Shown piece by piece: positions 10,936 through 21,227 of a stretch of 64,000 nt of DNA (positions are counted from its first letter, which is position 1; each line of letters opens with the position of its first letter). The stretch is taken from positions 21,939,063 through 22,003,062 of the forward strand of contig CM036179.1 of NCBI GenBank assembly GCA_020631735.1, written 5' to 3'. Source of the stretch: Saccharum officinarum. Lineage: Eukaryota > Streptophyta > Magnoliopsida > Poales > Poaceae. The position numbers were made by a program, and so were the translations under genes. The notes beneath the pieces are model-generated. The model did no database searches and was not told where the DNA came from. It worked only from the letters and a program-made list of their open reading frames with translations.

Positions 10936-11680
10936 AGAGCTTAAACGACACAACAACAGCAATACTGAAGGACACTTCTGCCTCTGCTATCAACTTTGAA
11001 GAGCTAAATACTAAGCATTGCCGTGCAAGTGCTGCTTCAGTACTGAAAGGGAAAAATGATTTGCCTCTGGCTATTAGAAAAGTACTAGTATTATTACGAA
11101 TTTAACTATAGTGTGGAAGTAGGATAAAACCATATCTGGACTATTTTATAAAGTTGTAGGATGTAAAAATGCACAAGTTGGGAAAAGCATGCTAAAATTT
11201 TAACAACCTGATTGACTTTGAAGCATTTCGACATCTTCTCTAAAATGACATATTAAGAGCACCCCATGCTCCCACAGATTTATTTTTTGTTATAATGTGA
11301 GTAATTCGAGCCTATGCTTCATATACTTACAAATATCAGAGCGACAGACTTGTTGTAATGTTCAGAAGATGACAAATGAAAGAATTCCCTAAGCTCATAA
11401 ACATCCCTACTCTAATGTTCAAAAACAGAGAGAGAGAGAGAGGCAACAGTAAGCATGACAAGGGTGATGACAGTCACCAAAATATAAGATGTGAGCTCCT
11501 ACAACATGGGCCATTCAAAGTAATATACTCACCACAAGACTATCATCAGTGAAAAGACATCATTAGCCACCACCGCATGCAGCACCCATAGCAACCTGAA
11601 ATGGATAATCTTGTAAAATTCAGCAACATAAGAGAATAACAAAAAAACAAGCATTTGAGTGCTAGAGAGCGAGAGAGAAC
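10936..11680. other. No recognisable gene
   Basis: AT-rich, intron-like DNA with a short GA microsatellite near 11428. Bases 11541-11600 may hold a decayed continuation of the NPSN fragment: an acceptor followed by codons beginning V-A. Confidence 0.4.
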
Positions 11681-11773
11681 CTGACGGCCAATCTATTTCA
11701 ACATTTGACTAGCCTTCTTCAGTGAAAAGTGGACATAATCTAGCTCATTGTCTATTCTCTTCATTTGTTCAGT
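11681..11773 (-). pseudogene. NPSN-type Qb-SNARE exon fragment
   Basis: One 93-bp exon on the minus strand is bordered by an acceptor (TTTTTAG) and a donor (CAG/GT). It encodes EQMKRIDNELDYVHFSLKKA and then SQMLK, a stop, and IGRQ. This matches the end of the SNARE helix just before the membrane anchor in plant NPSN1 proteins, which act in vesicle fusion at the plasma membrane and cell plate. The in-frame TAG falls at a conserved position, so the piece is non-functional. The rest of the gene is not recognisable nearby, which points to partial capture. Confidence 0.75.
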
Positions 11774-12796
11774 CTAAAAAAAAGGATGAAATGATATTCA
11801 GAAAACAATAACACAAGCATATGGACGTTTGTCATGTTGACCTTGGGAAACAACTTATATAGAAAAAAACAACTTATACATGTAACAAATCAAAAGAAAT
11901 TAGATTCTAAAAACACCAACTGTTTATTGCATATAGAAAATCTACTCAAACCTATTCAGTTCCTGAAGCATACTAATATAAAAGGAGAAGCTACATTTGC
12001 TCTGGAAAGTGTCTACATTGATTGATATTTATTAATAAGGAAAATGGAATTTCAAGGTACTTTGTTCTTTTGTGTAAAGAAATCTTTGTGAACATACTTT
12101 GAATGAAAAATGTAGCATGATTTTTTAAGTCCTTCATCGAGTTGTGTAGTGCACAGATTGTGATTGAACCATTTATAGGTAACACAAGTATTTATAGGTA
12201 AAATACCACTGCATGGATATACATGCACAGATTGTGATTGTGAACCATCTTTGTGAACCATTTACTCAGTGCGACAGAGCAGTGAACCATTTACAGGTAA
12301 AATACCACTACATGGATATACATCAACAAAAAATGTCATAGTGTTTTAGCTACTGTTTTTGTGTGTGAGAGAGAAAGAGAAAGAGAGAGGGAGAGACGTG
12401 CACGTCGAGTCAAACAGTGACATACACTAACACAGAAACAAACCCACACACAGAAACCTGCTCCATTCACTAAAATGACAATCCTACAAGTTGCCAAGTT
12501 AACAAGTCACAATTAACAAAAGAAGTGTGCTTTAACATGTCACAATTTAACAAAAGGAGTGGGCTTTTTATGGTAGGTGCGAACGTCATTTTTAGTCATG
12601 GCAATAGAGTTTTACTCATTTCAAAAAGCAATAATAGGAACATACAAGACAAATGTTATATGTATTGGCACTTCCTCCTCACTAGCACTGAGTGTTAAAA
12701 AACAATAATTGGGTTGAAAATTGTACCAGCCCATAAGATGACCCCTTACAATAAAATTGTACCAATATTGTAAGGGAAACAAGATAAATTGGATAC
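11774..12796. other. No recognisable gene; small direct repeats
   Basis: AT-rich DNA. A 45-60 bp segment (containing GGTAAAATACCACTnCATGGATATACAT) is repeated near 12176-12240 and 12290-12325. A GA microsatellite lies near 12366-12395. Confidence 0.5.
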
Positions 12797-12874
12797 CTGG
12801 GTGTTGTTCTTAACACACATCATTAACACTGACAGAGGACCCATGCAAATTTCCTCCTCTTTCTTTATAGTCTC
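12797..12874 (-). pseudogene. Sm D2 (spliceosomal core protein) exon fragment
   Basis: A 78-bp minus-strand exon is bordered by TTACAG and CAG/GTATCC. It encodes KKEEEICMGPLSVLMMCVKN and then NTQ, the start of the Sm1 motif of Sm D2, a component of the Sm ring on U snRNPs. In plant Sm D2 genes an exon ends at this NNTQ. Neighbouring exons are not found, so this looks like a captured single exon. A few residues differ from what I expect for the family. Confidence 0.75.
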
Positions 12875-14640
12875 CTGTAAATAGTTAAAAAATAGAGAGT
12901 GTTAGACATCTCTATGTATTGATAGGTTAGAAATGCAACAGACCAATAGTATTACAAACTAAAATTAAAAACAAGGTTTAGCATTTCATCTGACTCAAGG
13001 GTGTTAATTGACCCTTATCTTGAAACATACACATATAATAGCAATTTAACAATAATGACTTACAAAGTAACAATTTAACATGCATTATTTAGGAATACAT
13101 TATTTGACAATAGCAGGAAAGTTCTATATATAAAGACTGGAAATTGCACATGATAAACACCATAATTGCAGTAACTTAAATGTGCAATTTAATACTTATA
13201 AATATACAATCAAGAAATTGGTAAATATCTCTAGAAACCAGTTAGACAGGTCGAATTGGTGCAATTAAGAAATATTTTGTCCCTACTAATTTTCCATACC
13301 CAATGTCGTTTCAAAGAAATGACAGACAATTCAAAGAAAAATTCAAAGCTCTAAAAACTACCTCTGTTGCACCCTTTTTCCATTTGCCCAATCAATACGT
13401 GCACAGCCACAGCCTAGGCTCTAGATTTGCTCAACATGAAGTTGACTTGGAAATGGACTCTACAGCAAAGGCGAGCTCCTCTCCTTGCTCATAGATCTCG
13501 GCCCAGCACAGCAAAACAAGCTCCACATGAGTGTTTACAGAATCCAGTTCATGTGTTTGGAGACAATTGCGATGATGTCAAAATGATCAGATGGGATAAT
13601 GTCAACTACGACATAGGTGGTGTCATCCTTTAGCCTCCTTGTTTGTAGAGCTTGCTGCATGGACAAAAGAATGGGAACATAATTATGCCACCAAAAAGAT
13701 AAAGAGTGGCAGCTCCCCGTGCTTAAAAGTATACTCAATGGCCAGCACCACAAAATAAATAGAGATGATAATAAGAATAACAAAATCTACCCTGACTGAT
13801 CTACCTGGAACCAGAATGGCACAATTCAGATGCCTCTTCTTATCTTCCTGCTCTTAAATGAGTCCATATATCTTGTAGGAGCAATTCATCTTGCTAGTTC
13901 TTGTAAAACAAAGAAAAGGAAATTTGGTATTACTATAATTGATGCACTAGACGAAAAGCATTTCATATAGAATACAATATAATAAGGTCATCAAAATAAC
14001 TCTTACCTTCTCCAAATCAAAAGCTTCAGAAGCAAGACCTTCGAGCCAAAGGATGATACAAAAACATAGTTGTGCTGTAAGGTTTGCTACAACAAAGAGT
14101 CGTTTCTTAAGAGTTTGGGAGAAGTTAAATAATAAAATCAAGGATTAGCATGTCACTCCATCACCTTCAGCCAAGGATCAGACCAGAGACACATCTAGCA
14201 TCCCTGACCGTTAAAAAATCCAAAAGGTGTATTGGCATATTGTCCAAGCTGCAAAGGTTGAAAATCACAACATACAAAATTCAGATAAGGGAAAGAAGTT
14301 AAACTTATATTCAAGTTGGCAGGAAAAGATATGGTTTTATCAGTAAAAAATCACAATAATCCCTGTTATATTCAAGTTGCTTAGGACGCAGAAGTTCTCC
14401 TGACCGCATTTCCAATTCTACTAACAAAAGCCATCCCTCAAATTGCCCAGTAGAAGCCAACCACAGGCACTGAAACTGAAAGAATAATAGACAGTTCAGT
14501 GGTCAGAAACAAAACTACTATCAACCCAAGAAAGAGAAAAACGATTTATTTTGCCTACTCTATGCATCAGTGTTAGGGACAATAACCACAATTTTGCCTA
14601 CTCTTATTCAGGACCTAGAACTTTAATCCCTCACACACAA
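12875..14640. other. No identified gene; one exon-like minus-strand segment
   Basis: Mostly AT-rich. Bases about 13535-13640 on the minus strand read DDTTYVVVDIIPSDHFDIIA and look exon-like, but I do not recognise the protein. Bases near 14390-14450 read MAFVSRIGNAVRRTSA, possibly an organelle-targeting start, also unrecognised. Confidence 0.3.
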
Positions 14641-15035
14641 AGACAAGGACAAAGACAAAAAACAAAGTTTAGGATGTATTATCACAGATGACAAGTACAA
14701 TGACAATGGTTTAGGATGTGTTATCACAGAGGACAAAGACAATGACAAAAAAAACAAATTTTAGGATGTGTTATCACAGATGACAAGTAACAATTTTTTC
14801 TATAGAAAGACAAGGACAAAATAAGAGGTGTGAGCTTCGACAAGTCACAAATAACAAAGCTTCAAACGTGTTTCCACAAATGACAAAGAACAATTTTTTC
14901 TATGGAAAGGCAAGGACAAAATAAGAGGTGTGAGCTTTCACAAGTCACAAATAACAAAGCTTTAGATGTGTTTCCACAAATGACAAAGAACACTTTTTTC
15001 TATGGAAAGACAAGGATAAAGAAGAGGCGTGAGAG
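14641..15035. repeat. Tandem array, period exactly 100 bp (array 2)
   Basis: The segment CACAAATGACAAAGAACA, then TTTTTTCTATGGAAAGnCAAGGA, then GAGGTGTGAGC recurs with anchors at 14791, 14891 and 14991. It is clearly related to array 1 at 10640-10935. Confidence 0.9.
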
Positions 15036-15540
15036 TAATATTGACCTCCTACATCTAACAGCTAGGGATGCAGGCATACAGGATACAGGCTTTAACCACT
15101 TAAGTACAGATATACTGTAACATTGTGTTCTACAAGCAGTGGCTCAACAGATCAGAGATATGTGTAGGCGTTTGTCAAACATGAAAACACTTCTCTGGCC
15201 TGCAGTTGGCAATTGCAGATATACTATGTGTAGGCGTTTGTCAGACATGAAAACATTTGGGACTCATTAACTAACGAGATGGGGGTGGCATACCATATCA
15301 AAACACACGCACACATGGACAGATGCAGTAATCTCGCAGTTGAAGGATGATGATCCTCTCGTCTCATAAAACCAATTCACTATCAGCACCTCTCGTCTTG
15401 TTTGGGACTTGGGAGATGCAGAATTACTATCTACAACTAGGACTCGTAATCATTTTGACCACAAGCTTCTTCTCAATTCAAAAGATAGAGAGCACTGGAC
15501 TGAATGGTTGCAGATTCAAAAGTGTGTCTGAAAATAAAAA
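15036..15540. other. No recognisable gene
   Basis: A 30-bp direct repeat (TGTGTAGGCGTTTGTCA, near 15161 and 15230) is the only structure seen. Confidence 0.5.
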
Positions 15541-15544
15541 GAAG

Positions 15545-15635
15545 AGGGCACATTCAGAGAGCAACATGTAGAGGGCACATTCATAGGGCAACATGCATAG
15601 GGAAACATGCAGAGGGCAACATGCAGAGGGCACCC
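15545..15635. repeat. Short tandem repeats, about 17 bp
   Basis: Five or so imperfect copies of AGAGGGCAACATGC or AGAGGGCACATTC. Confidence 0.8.
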
Positions 15636-15725
15636 CATACCTCTAATTGCCACACGAGCACAGCACCGGCAAGCCCCACCCCCAATTAGCCTTCCCACTC
15701 GCCATGCATGCCATCTGAACAAACT
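15628..15725. repeat. About 90-bp dispersed repeat, copy 1
   Basis: CACCCCATACCTCT through GCCATGCATGCC. It is repeated with changes at 17487-17580, and more weakly near 17922-17990, inside the same putative element. Confidence 0.75.
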
Positions 15726-17486
15726 TCTATAAAGGTACACCTGGCCGACGGCTACTATAAAAAGGAAAAGAAAATCATGACTTTATAAAGCTTATGTCCT
15801 CTGTTTGGATCACTTTTGAGAATCTCCATCTCCATGAAATCTATTTTTGATTTGGGAATTAGCTAAAATTTGTTGGCATGCACTAAATTTGCACTATAAT
15901 CCACCATAACAACACCCTTCTAACATTGTTAGAAATTTTAAAAATCAGCTCAATGTTCCTTTATAGAAGTGATAGGAATCATGTGCTCTATCATTTGGAT
16001 GATTAAAACTGTTGGCTACATTTTTAGAGGAATTGAACCTAGTCTACAAAAGATGTAGACATATTTTTAAGTGAAAGATAATACTTCCTTCTAATTGAGC
16101 AATGGCTAGAAGCCTAATTCTGTCTTACAAACCTCTCCTCGTTTTGTTATGTAGTTGGGAATCACCCAAGGCTACTGTTTGAAACAATGCAGAGGACAAA
16201 TATTGGAATTGGAGGGTGAGTGGTGCTCATGCCTACAACGTCTGTGATAGGTCTAAGAATAGACTTATACAGACATATTATCACATTACAATACCAAATA
16301 GCAGACAACAAGAACATGCAACCTGTGATAGGTCTAAGAATAGATAATTAGGTGCATCTAATGCATAACTAATACTAAAAATATAGAGAAGTAGGCCATT
16401 TAATATTAATCAAATAGATAGTGAACTAGTGCATAACTGATACTAAAAATATAGGCAACCAGGATAGTGTTTCTGAACACTGAAGATATGCACAGAGCAG
16501 AAAAAATACACTAGCATGGTAGATACAAAAAATGGACAGTAAAACACCCTATCAGGAAGAGAAACTCATAATAGTGTTTATGTTTGGTTATGCAGAGGCA
16601 AACACTTATCTGCTCCATACAAATAATAAGGCCAAAGGCACATTAGTGTAGCAGCCTGCATAGCTTTTAAAAATCTATTGTCTGAGCACTTTTAAAAATA
16701 ATATGGCCAAAACTTAAGGAATGAAAGGTTAACTTTTCTTGTCTGGGCATTTTCTCGACTCTAAGAAATAGTGTAGACAGTTCCCACATAGACCAATTTG
16801 TCGAGTCTGAGCAAACAGAGGTGGTTTTCAGAAACTGCTATAGACCCATATAAACCGATGACAGAACTGATACATCCTTAACATGCAAAACAACTTGATA
16901 ATAAAGGATAAAAGACTTTCTCATTCGGGTACTAGTTTCAGCAAAACCAAACAGTTAACCCAACTTCAAAAAAGGGAGTTTTATACAGTATACTGAATTG
17001 CCCTCAAATAAATGTAACTATCCCTAGTGGAGGTGCAAATCCTTTTAAGATGTGAACCTAATGCCCAAGGAGGAAGAAAAATGGTCGGGTGCAGGTTGCA
17101 ACATAGTATAGGATTCCCAATCAGTGAGCAGAGGGAGCGCAAAGAGGTTAATATAGCAAAACATGCAAATTCATACAAGCGACTCCAAAATAAAATCTAT
17201 TTAGCTTCCTACAAACAATAAATATTATTCACCGAATAATAGTAAGTATATGTACTAGACACACATATGATGCAGTAGTACTATGGACTGATGCAATTCA
17301 AGTAGAAAAGGCACAAATCATCATTTAATCATTGGGACGAATCATCATTTTGGGTGCAATAAGCATGCAATCTCTAAATCACCTTTATTCAAGTCTATTG
17401 TGAATCATCTCAACATAAGAATCACAACTCCCAACTGAAGCATAGAAATGAATCTGCTCATGGACAAGAACAAATGCAAACACCAC
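15726..17486. other. No recognisable gene
   Basis: AT-rich DNA. A segment with ATGCATAACTnATACTAAAAATATAG is repeated near 16359 and 16427, and GATAGGTCTAAGAATAGA near 16246 and 16326. Confidence 0.5.
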
Positions 17487-17580
17487 CACCCCATACCTCT
17501 GCTTGCCACACGAGAGCCCTGCCAGCAAGCCCCACCCCCATTTTTGCCATCCCAATCGCCATGCCTGCCGTCAGAGCAAG
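17487..17580. repeat. About 90-bp dispersed repeat, copy 2
   Basis: CACCCCATACCTCTGCTTGCC through ATGCCTGCCGTCAGAGCAAG, related to 15628-15725. A further weak copy begins near 17922. Confidence 0.75.
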
Positions 17581-18762
17581 CAACCAGGGCCACAACCAAA
17601 ATCCAACACCATACCATACCATGACGAACCAAGTCTGCAAGAAACACACCACACTCACTGCTACAAATGCATGCTTCTCCAGGACATGCACCCATCACAA
17701 TCCATAATCCACAATAGAACAGAGCAAACAACTACCATGGAGAAGCATGCTCATCTCCAGGACATGCTCATATCCAGGACATGCTCCTCCCACTTGCCAT
17801 GCACATCTGAGCAAACTACCATAGATATTTGAACTAGTCTGAAATCATGCAGACACCAGATGTACCAAATAGCAACAAAAAAATAGAAAAGCCTAAAATA
17901 GAGTATGAATCATGCAGTTCCCCATTTCGCAAAATCCCCCACTCCCAGCGCCACACCTACCATGCATGTCATCCAAGCAACCAACCATGACGGCAACCAA
18001 TACAAACTCAACCATGGAGGAATTCCTACCACCGACAACAAAGTAGACAAGAGACCTGACGAAAAAAGCCCAAAAATAGAAGTAATGACGCCACCGAGTG
18101 GTCATCGACGCGAAGAAATGAACACCACATCCACGACCGCGAAGAGATGCATGCATGACAACACTGAATAGAAGACGGCATCAAACGAACACCACATCTA
18201 CCGCTGCAACCAGTCCTCATCCCCTCTTCCGTATCCCCTCCCCATAGCCTGAATCATCAACGAACCGACAACATCCCAAAACATATATGCAGCGGATCCC
18301 CCATTTCAACCAATCATCCATCACAAAGACAAATCCCCCGCCCAATCTTCCAACCATGCATGGATTCGAGCTAGATCTAGAAGAACAACCTCCAAGCAAA
18401 CGAGCACAAAGCAGAGGGGGAGGGAGCCGCAACCGAACATACAAGACAACGACGATGAGGAAGGACCTCCGGTAGGCCTCCAAATCGACGAGGGAGGACC
18501 TTCGGTGGGCCTGGACGAAGAGGAGCAGGGGAATCACTGGTCGCCCCTCCACCTAGACCCCCAAACACGAATCCCTTCTTGTCTGGGCGTGATGACCTAG
18601 GAATTTGAACAATGTCCTGTTCGGATTGCAATCTAAGGCGGAGCCGACAACATTTTTGGTAACGAGCGCGCACAACAATTTTGGACCCGAGCGGACCCGA
18701 CAAAAAGGAATCGAACCCGTGACCCCGCGCGTCGCCAGCGTTCGTGCTCGCGCGCGCCGCAT
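17581..18762. other. Unassigned; GC content rises toward the right
   Basis: Short CCAGGACATGCTC repeats occur at 17735-17790. From about 18360 the sequence is GC-rich and could be a captured first exon read on the minus strand, but no protein is recognised. On the minus strand near 18705-18720 there is GGTTCGATTCC, which matches a pol III B box; no tRNA fold is evident. Confidence 0.4.
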
Positions 18763-18795
18763 GTCGCCTGGGCAAACGGACAAAACCCAGGCGAC
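18763..18795. repeat. Right hairpin of the putative gene-capturing element
   Basis: Perfect 10-bp arms (GTCGCCTGGG and CCCAGGCGAC) around a 13-nt loop; same stem and total length as 8056-8088. Confidence 0.9.
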
Positions 18796-19260
18796 CATCA
18801 GATTGGAAAAGTGTATTTTTTATAAAAAAAGGTGAAAGCCATTGGCTAGCACTCTTATATTCTATGATTTTTCTATGGGTTAGTCTTGACTACATGAGAA
18901 GCGAATCACTCAAAATCAATTATAGGATATAAAAGAGCATTGTTGTAGAAGATTGAATTCCAGTGGTCCAGTAACATTCGAAGACATGGGAGAAAAAGCC
19001 CTGGGTGGGTGACCCTGGGCGACCCAGCCCTGACGGCCCTGCCCCCACCGCCGCCGACAGCGTCGGTCGCCTCCGCGGCGCCAGCGCCTGCCACCCCCTC
19101 CTCCCACTCCCTCTCCCCCTCCTCCCACTCCCCTCCCCACCGGTGAGCGACCTGAGTGGCCCCCCGTCCCCGAGACGCCCGCACAGGGACCGACCTCCAC
19201 TGTGGCGGTGGCACCATGGCCGACTGTCGGAGCTCCACCAGGCCCAGATCCAGCGGCCTG
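18796..19260. other. No recognisable gene; C-rich segment
   Basis: From about 18990 the sequence is very GC-rich with CCTCCCACTCCC runs. It ends abruptly where the partial LTR begins. Confidence 0.4.
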
Positions 19261-21227
19261 TGTAACACCCTGGTGTTAATTAGCCTCATAATGCATTCAT
19301 AATGCATGATCATGGCATGACATTACCATAAGCATCATCATTTCATGTGCATCCTTCTTGAAACATGACCTTGCAACATTGCAACATATGTATGTTATGG
19401 GTGCCAGTGATAATATCATGTATCCGGACCATGCTAGTACATGTGCTAAGTTTGCTATGCTTGAAAACATGTGAAATATGCTCCTGAAACATAGGCAACA
19501 TTAGGTCTCAATAATTTTGTTAGTAATGTTTCATTAGTTATATTAATAGTGTTTCAATGCCTACTTGTGAAACTTTCATGCTTATGTGATGCTACTTTGT
19601 GATTAGGGCCTTGTCAATAGTTGTAGCATGCTAGTAATCCAAAATGACCTAGGGTTTATGTTTATACCATGCCCTAATTCCATCTTGACCCATGCTTTGA
19701 CTAGTTGACCATTAGGACCTTCCTTGTTTGACCTGACAAAAAGTATAGCCTAAAGTTTTTGCATGGCTGTGCCACCTTAACAAAGTTTGTGCCAAATTTC
19801 ATAAGGAACAAAAGTTGTTTTGGGGTCATCTCATGAAAATGCCTAGAACCTACTCAAACTAGGCCCTCAAGGCAGTAAGAGGACTGCCCAACACTTAGAA
19901 TTATTTCTAAGTCAAAAATTGGGGCATTTTAGTTTCATGTGCCCACCTTTGGAGCATTGTAAATCTCAAACTGTGCTGAACCAGCTCTAACCCATATTGA
20001 CACTTTTGTAGAACTCACTTAGCTCTACAATATTGTCAATAACACCATCACCTAGTTCTCAACGGTTTAGGAGCTAAAGTGCTTTAAAAATCAGGTTTCA
20101 GTCGTGGTGTAACTGAAACTCCATTTCAGTTTTCAATATACCGCACTTTAGGGCTCTGTAGTTCCAAATTCAGGCCGAAATAGCTCAAGTCCATATTGAC
20201 AATGTTGAAGCCCTCACATAGCTCTACATTTTTGTTAACTACGGCTCTCATCGAATCAGCCTTGATCACGAGCGGTGGGACGATGAAATCACGCTGTCAG
20301 TCGTCGTGATTATGACTGAATCGGGAATTTGGGTTCAGGCACCGTCGACCGTGGCTGACCACGCGCAGGGCCAGAACGCCGCGTGGCCTCCATGCGTCCG
20401 TGCTGCACTGAGCTCACCCTCACGAAGACGCCACGCCGCCCCTCCTGCTGCCCACTCCCTCCATTTCCTCCCTTCTGTCTCCACCGAAGCGGAGAGCTGC
20501 GCTGCCATCGCCACCGCGAGCTCTGGTGAGCTCGTGCACGCTCACCTCCGCGTCATTGCCTCGCCACCTTCCCCCACATCATCGTTGTGTTTTTTTCTCC
20601 TTGTAGTGCACCACCTAACCACAGCAATCGAGCCAAGGTATGGGCCAATCGGCCATTCCAACCCCGTCGAGAGCGTCGGCCACCATGGCCGCCATCATGA
20701 CGAGCTCAATGCTAGGCCCCTCTCTTCCCTCCTCCCTTTTCTTGTTGGCACTAGCCCTAGGTATAGCCTCGCCATGGGATTGACGTCGCCGTGCATCGCA
20801 ACTTCGTCAGAGCGGAACGTGACGGCTAGCACCACCGCGCTCTCCCCGCCGTAGCACCTCGCACGCGGCCAGGCATCACCGGTACTCCGCCATCAAGTAG
20901 ATCGGTCTCATAGGTTTCGCCATGCCCCCTAGTGCTGTAGCCGCCGCTACCTGGCCGGACCAGAGCCGGTGTCACCGGTATGCCGCCTTGAACCGCCGCC
21001 ACACCGCCATTGCCAGTGGTGAGGTCTCTCTAGAGAATCCTAGTCGCCGCCACCTACCTCGTTCAAGTCTCCTTGGTGGGGTGGGCACGAAGGAGTAGCC
21101 GCTACCGCCGGCCAGCTCACCGGCGGTGAGTTTCGCCGTCGGTATGCTCCTCCCCTGCCTCGGTGTCGCTGACACGCAGGCCCCTGTTGTCAGTGCCCGC
21201 GGGCGAGAGCGGGTTGTGGGCCGAGCG
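19261..21227 (+). mobile_element. Partial LTR of a Gypsy element, diverged relative of the Tekay-type LTR
   Basis: It begins TGTAACACCCTGGTGTTA, close to TGTAACACCCCAGGTGTTTA of the LTR at 21228. It also shares internal segments, for example TTTCATAAGGAACAAAAGTT and ATCTCATGAAAATG. It reaches only the first 2 kb of the roughly 5-kb LTR and is then cut by insertion of the complete element at 21228. Its remainder is expected beyond 37633 but is not seen there, perhaps because of the assembly gap. The 182-codon frame at 20306-20854 inside it is not recognisable as a protein. Confidence 0.75.
21223..21227. repeat. Left target-site duplication (GAGCG) of the Gypsy element
   Basis: Five bases before the TG of the 5' LTR. 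The matching copy should follow the 3' LTR but falls in the N gap. Confidence 0.5.

Larger units (their letters stand above)
8056..18795 (-). mobile_element. Putative gene-capturing transposon (Pack-MULE-like) bounded by matching hairpins
   Basis: A 33-nt hairpin at 8056-8088 (GTCGCTTGGG, loop, CCCAGGCGAC) and another at 18763-18795 (GTCGCCTGGG, loop, CCCAGGCGAC) share the same stem and length. Between them lie exon fragments of a nucleobase-ascorbate transporter, an NPSN SNARE and Sm D2, all on the minus strand, plus two related arrays with a 100-bp period. Several unrelated gene pieces in one orientation is the pattern of Pack-MULEs or Helitrons. I see neither a transposase nor a clear target duplication, and the canonical Helitron CTRR end is absent. 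The exact borders and superfamily are inferred. Confidence 0.45.

Noticed and set aside
18700..18790. tRNA or SINE near the right hairpin
   Set aside because: Only the B-box-like GGTTCGATTCC is present; no A box or cloverleaf is evident.
8056..18795. Helitron as the identity of the gene-capturing element
   Set aside because: Gene fragments in one orientation fit, but I find no TC start or CTRR end at the expected distance from a hairpin, and both ends carry hairpins.
20306..20854. 182-codon frame in the partial LTR
   Set aside because: No recognisable protein; lies in a GC-rich part of an LTR fragment.
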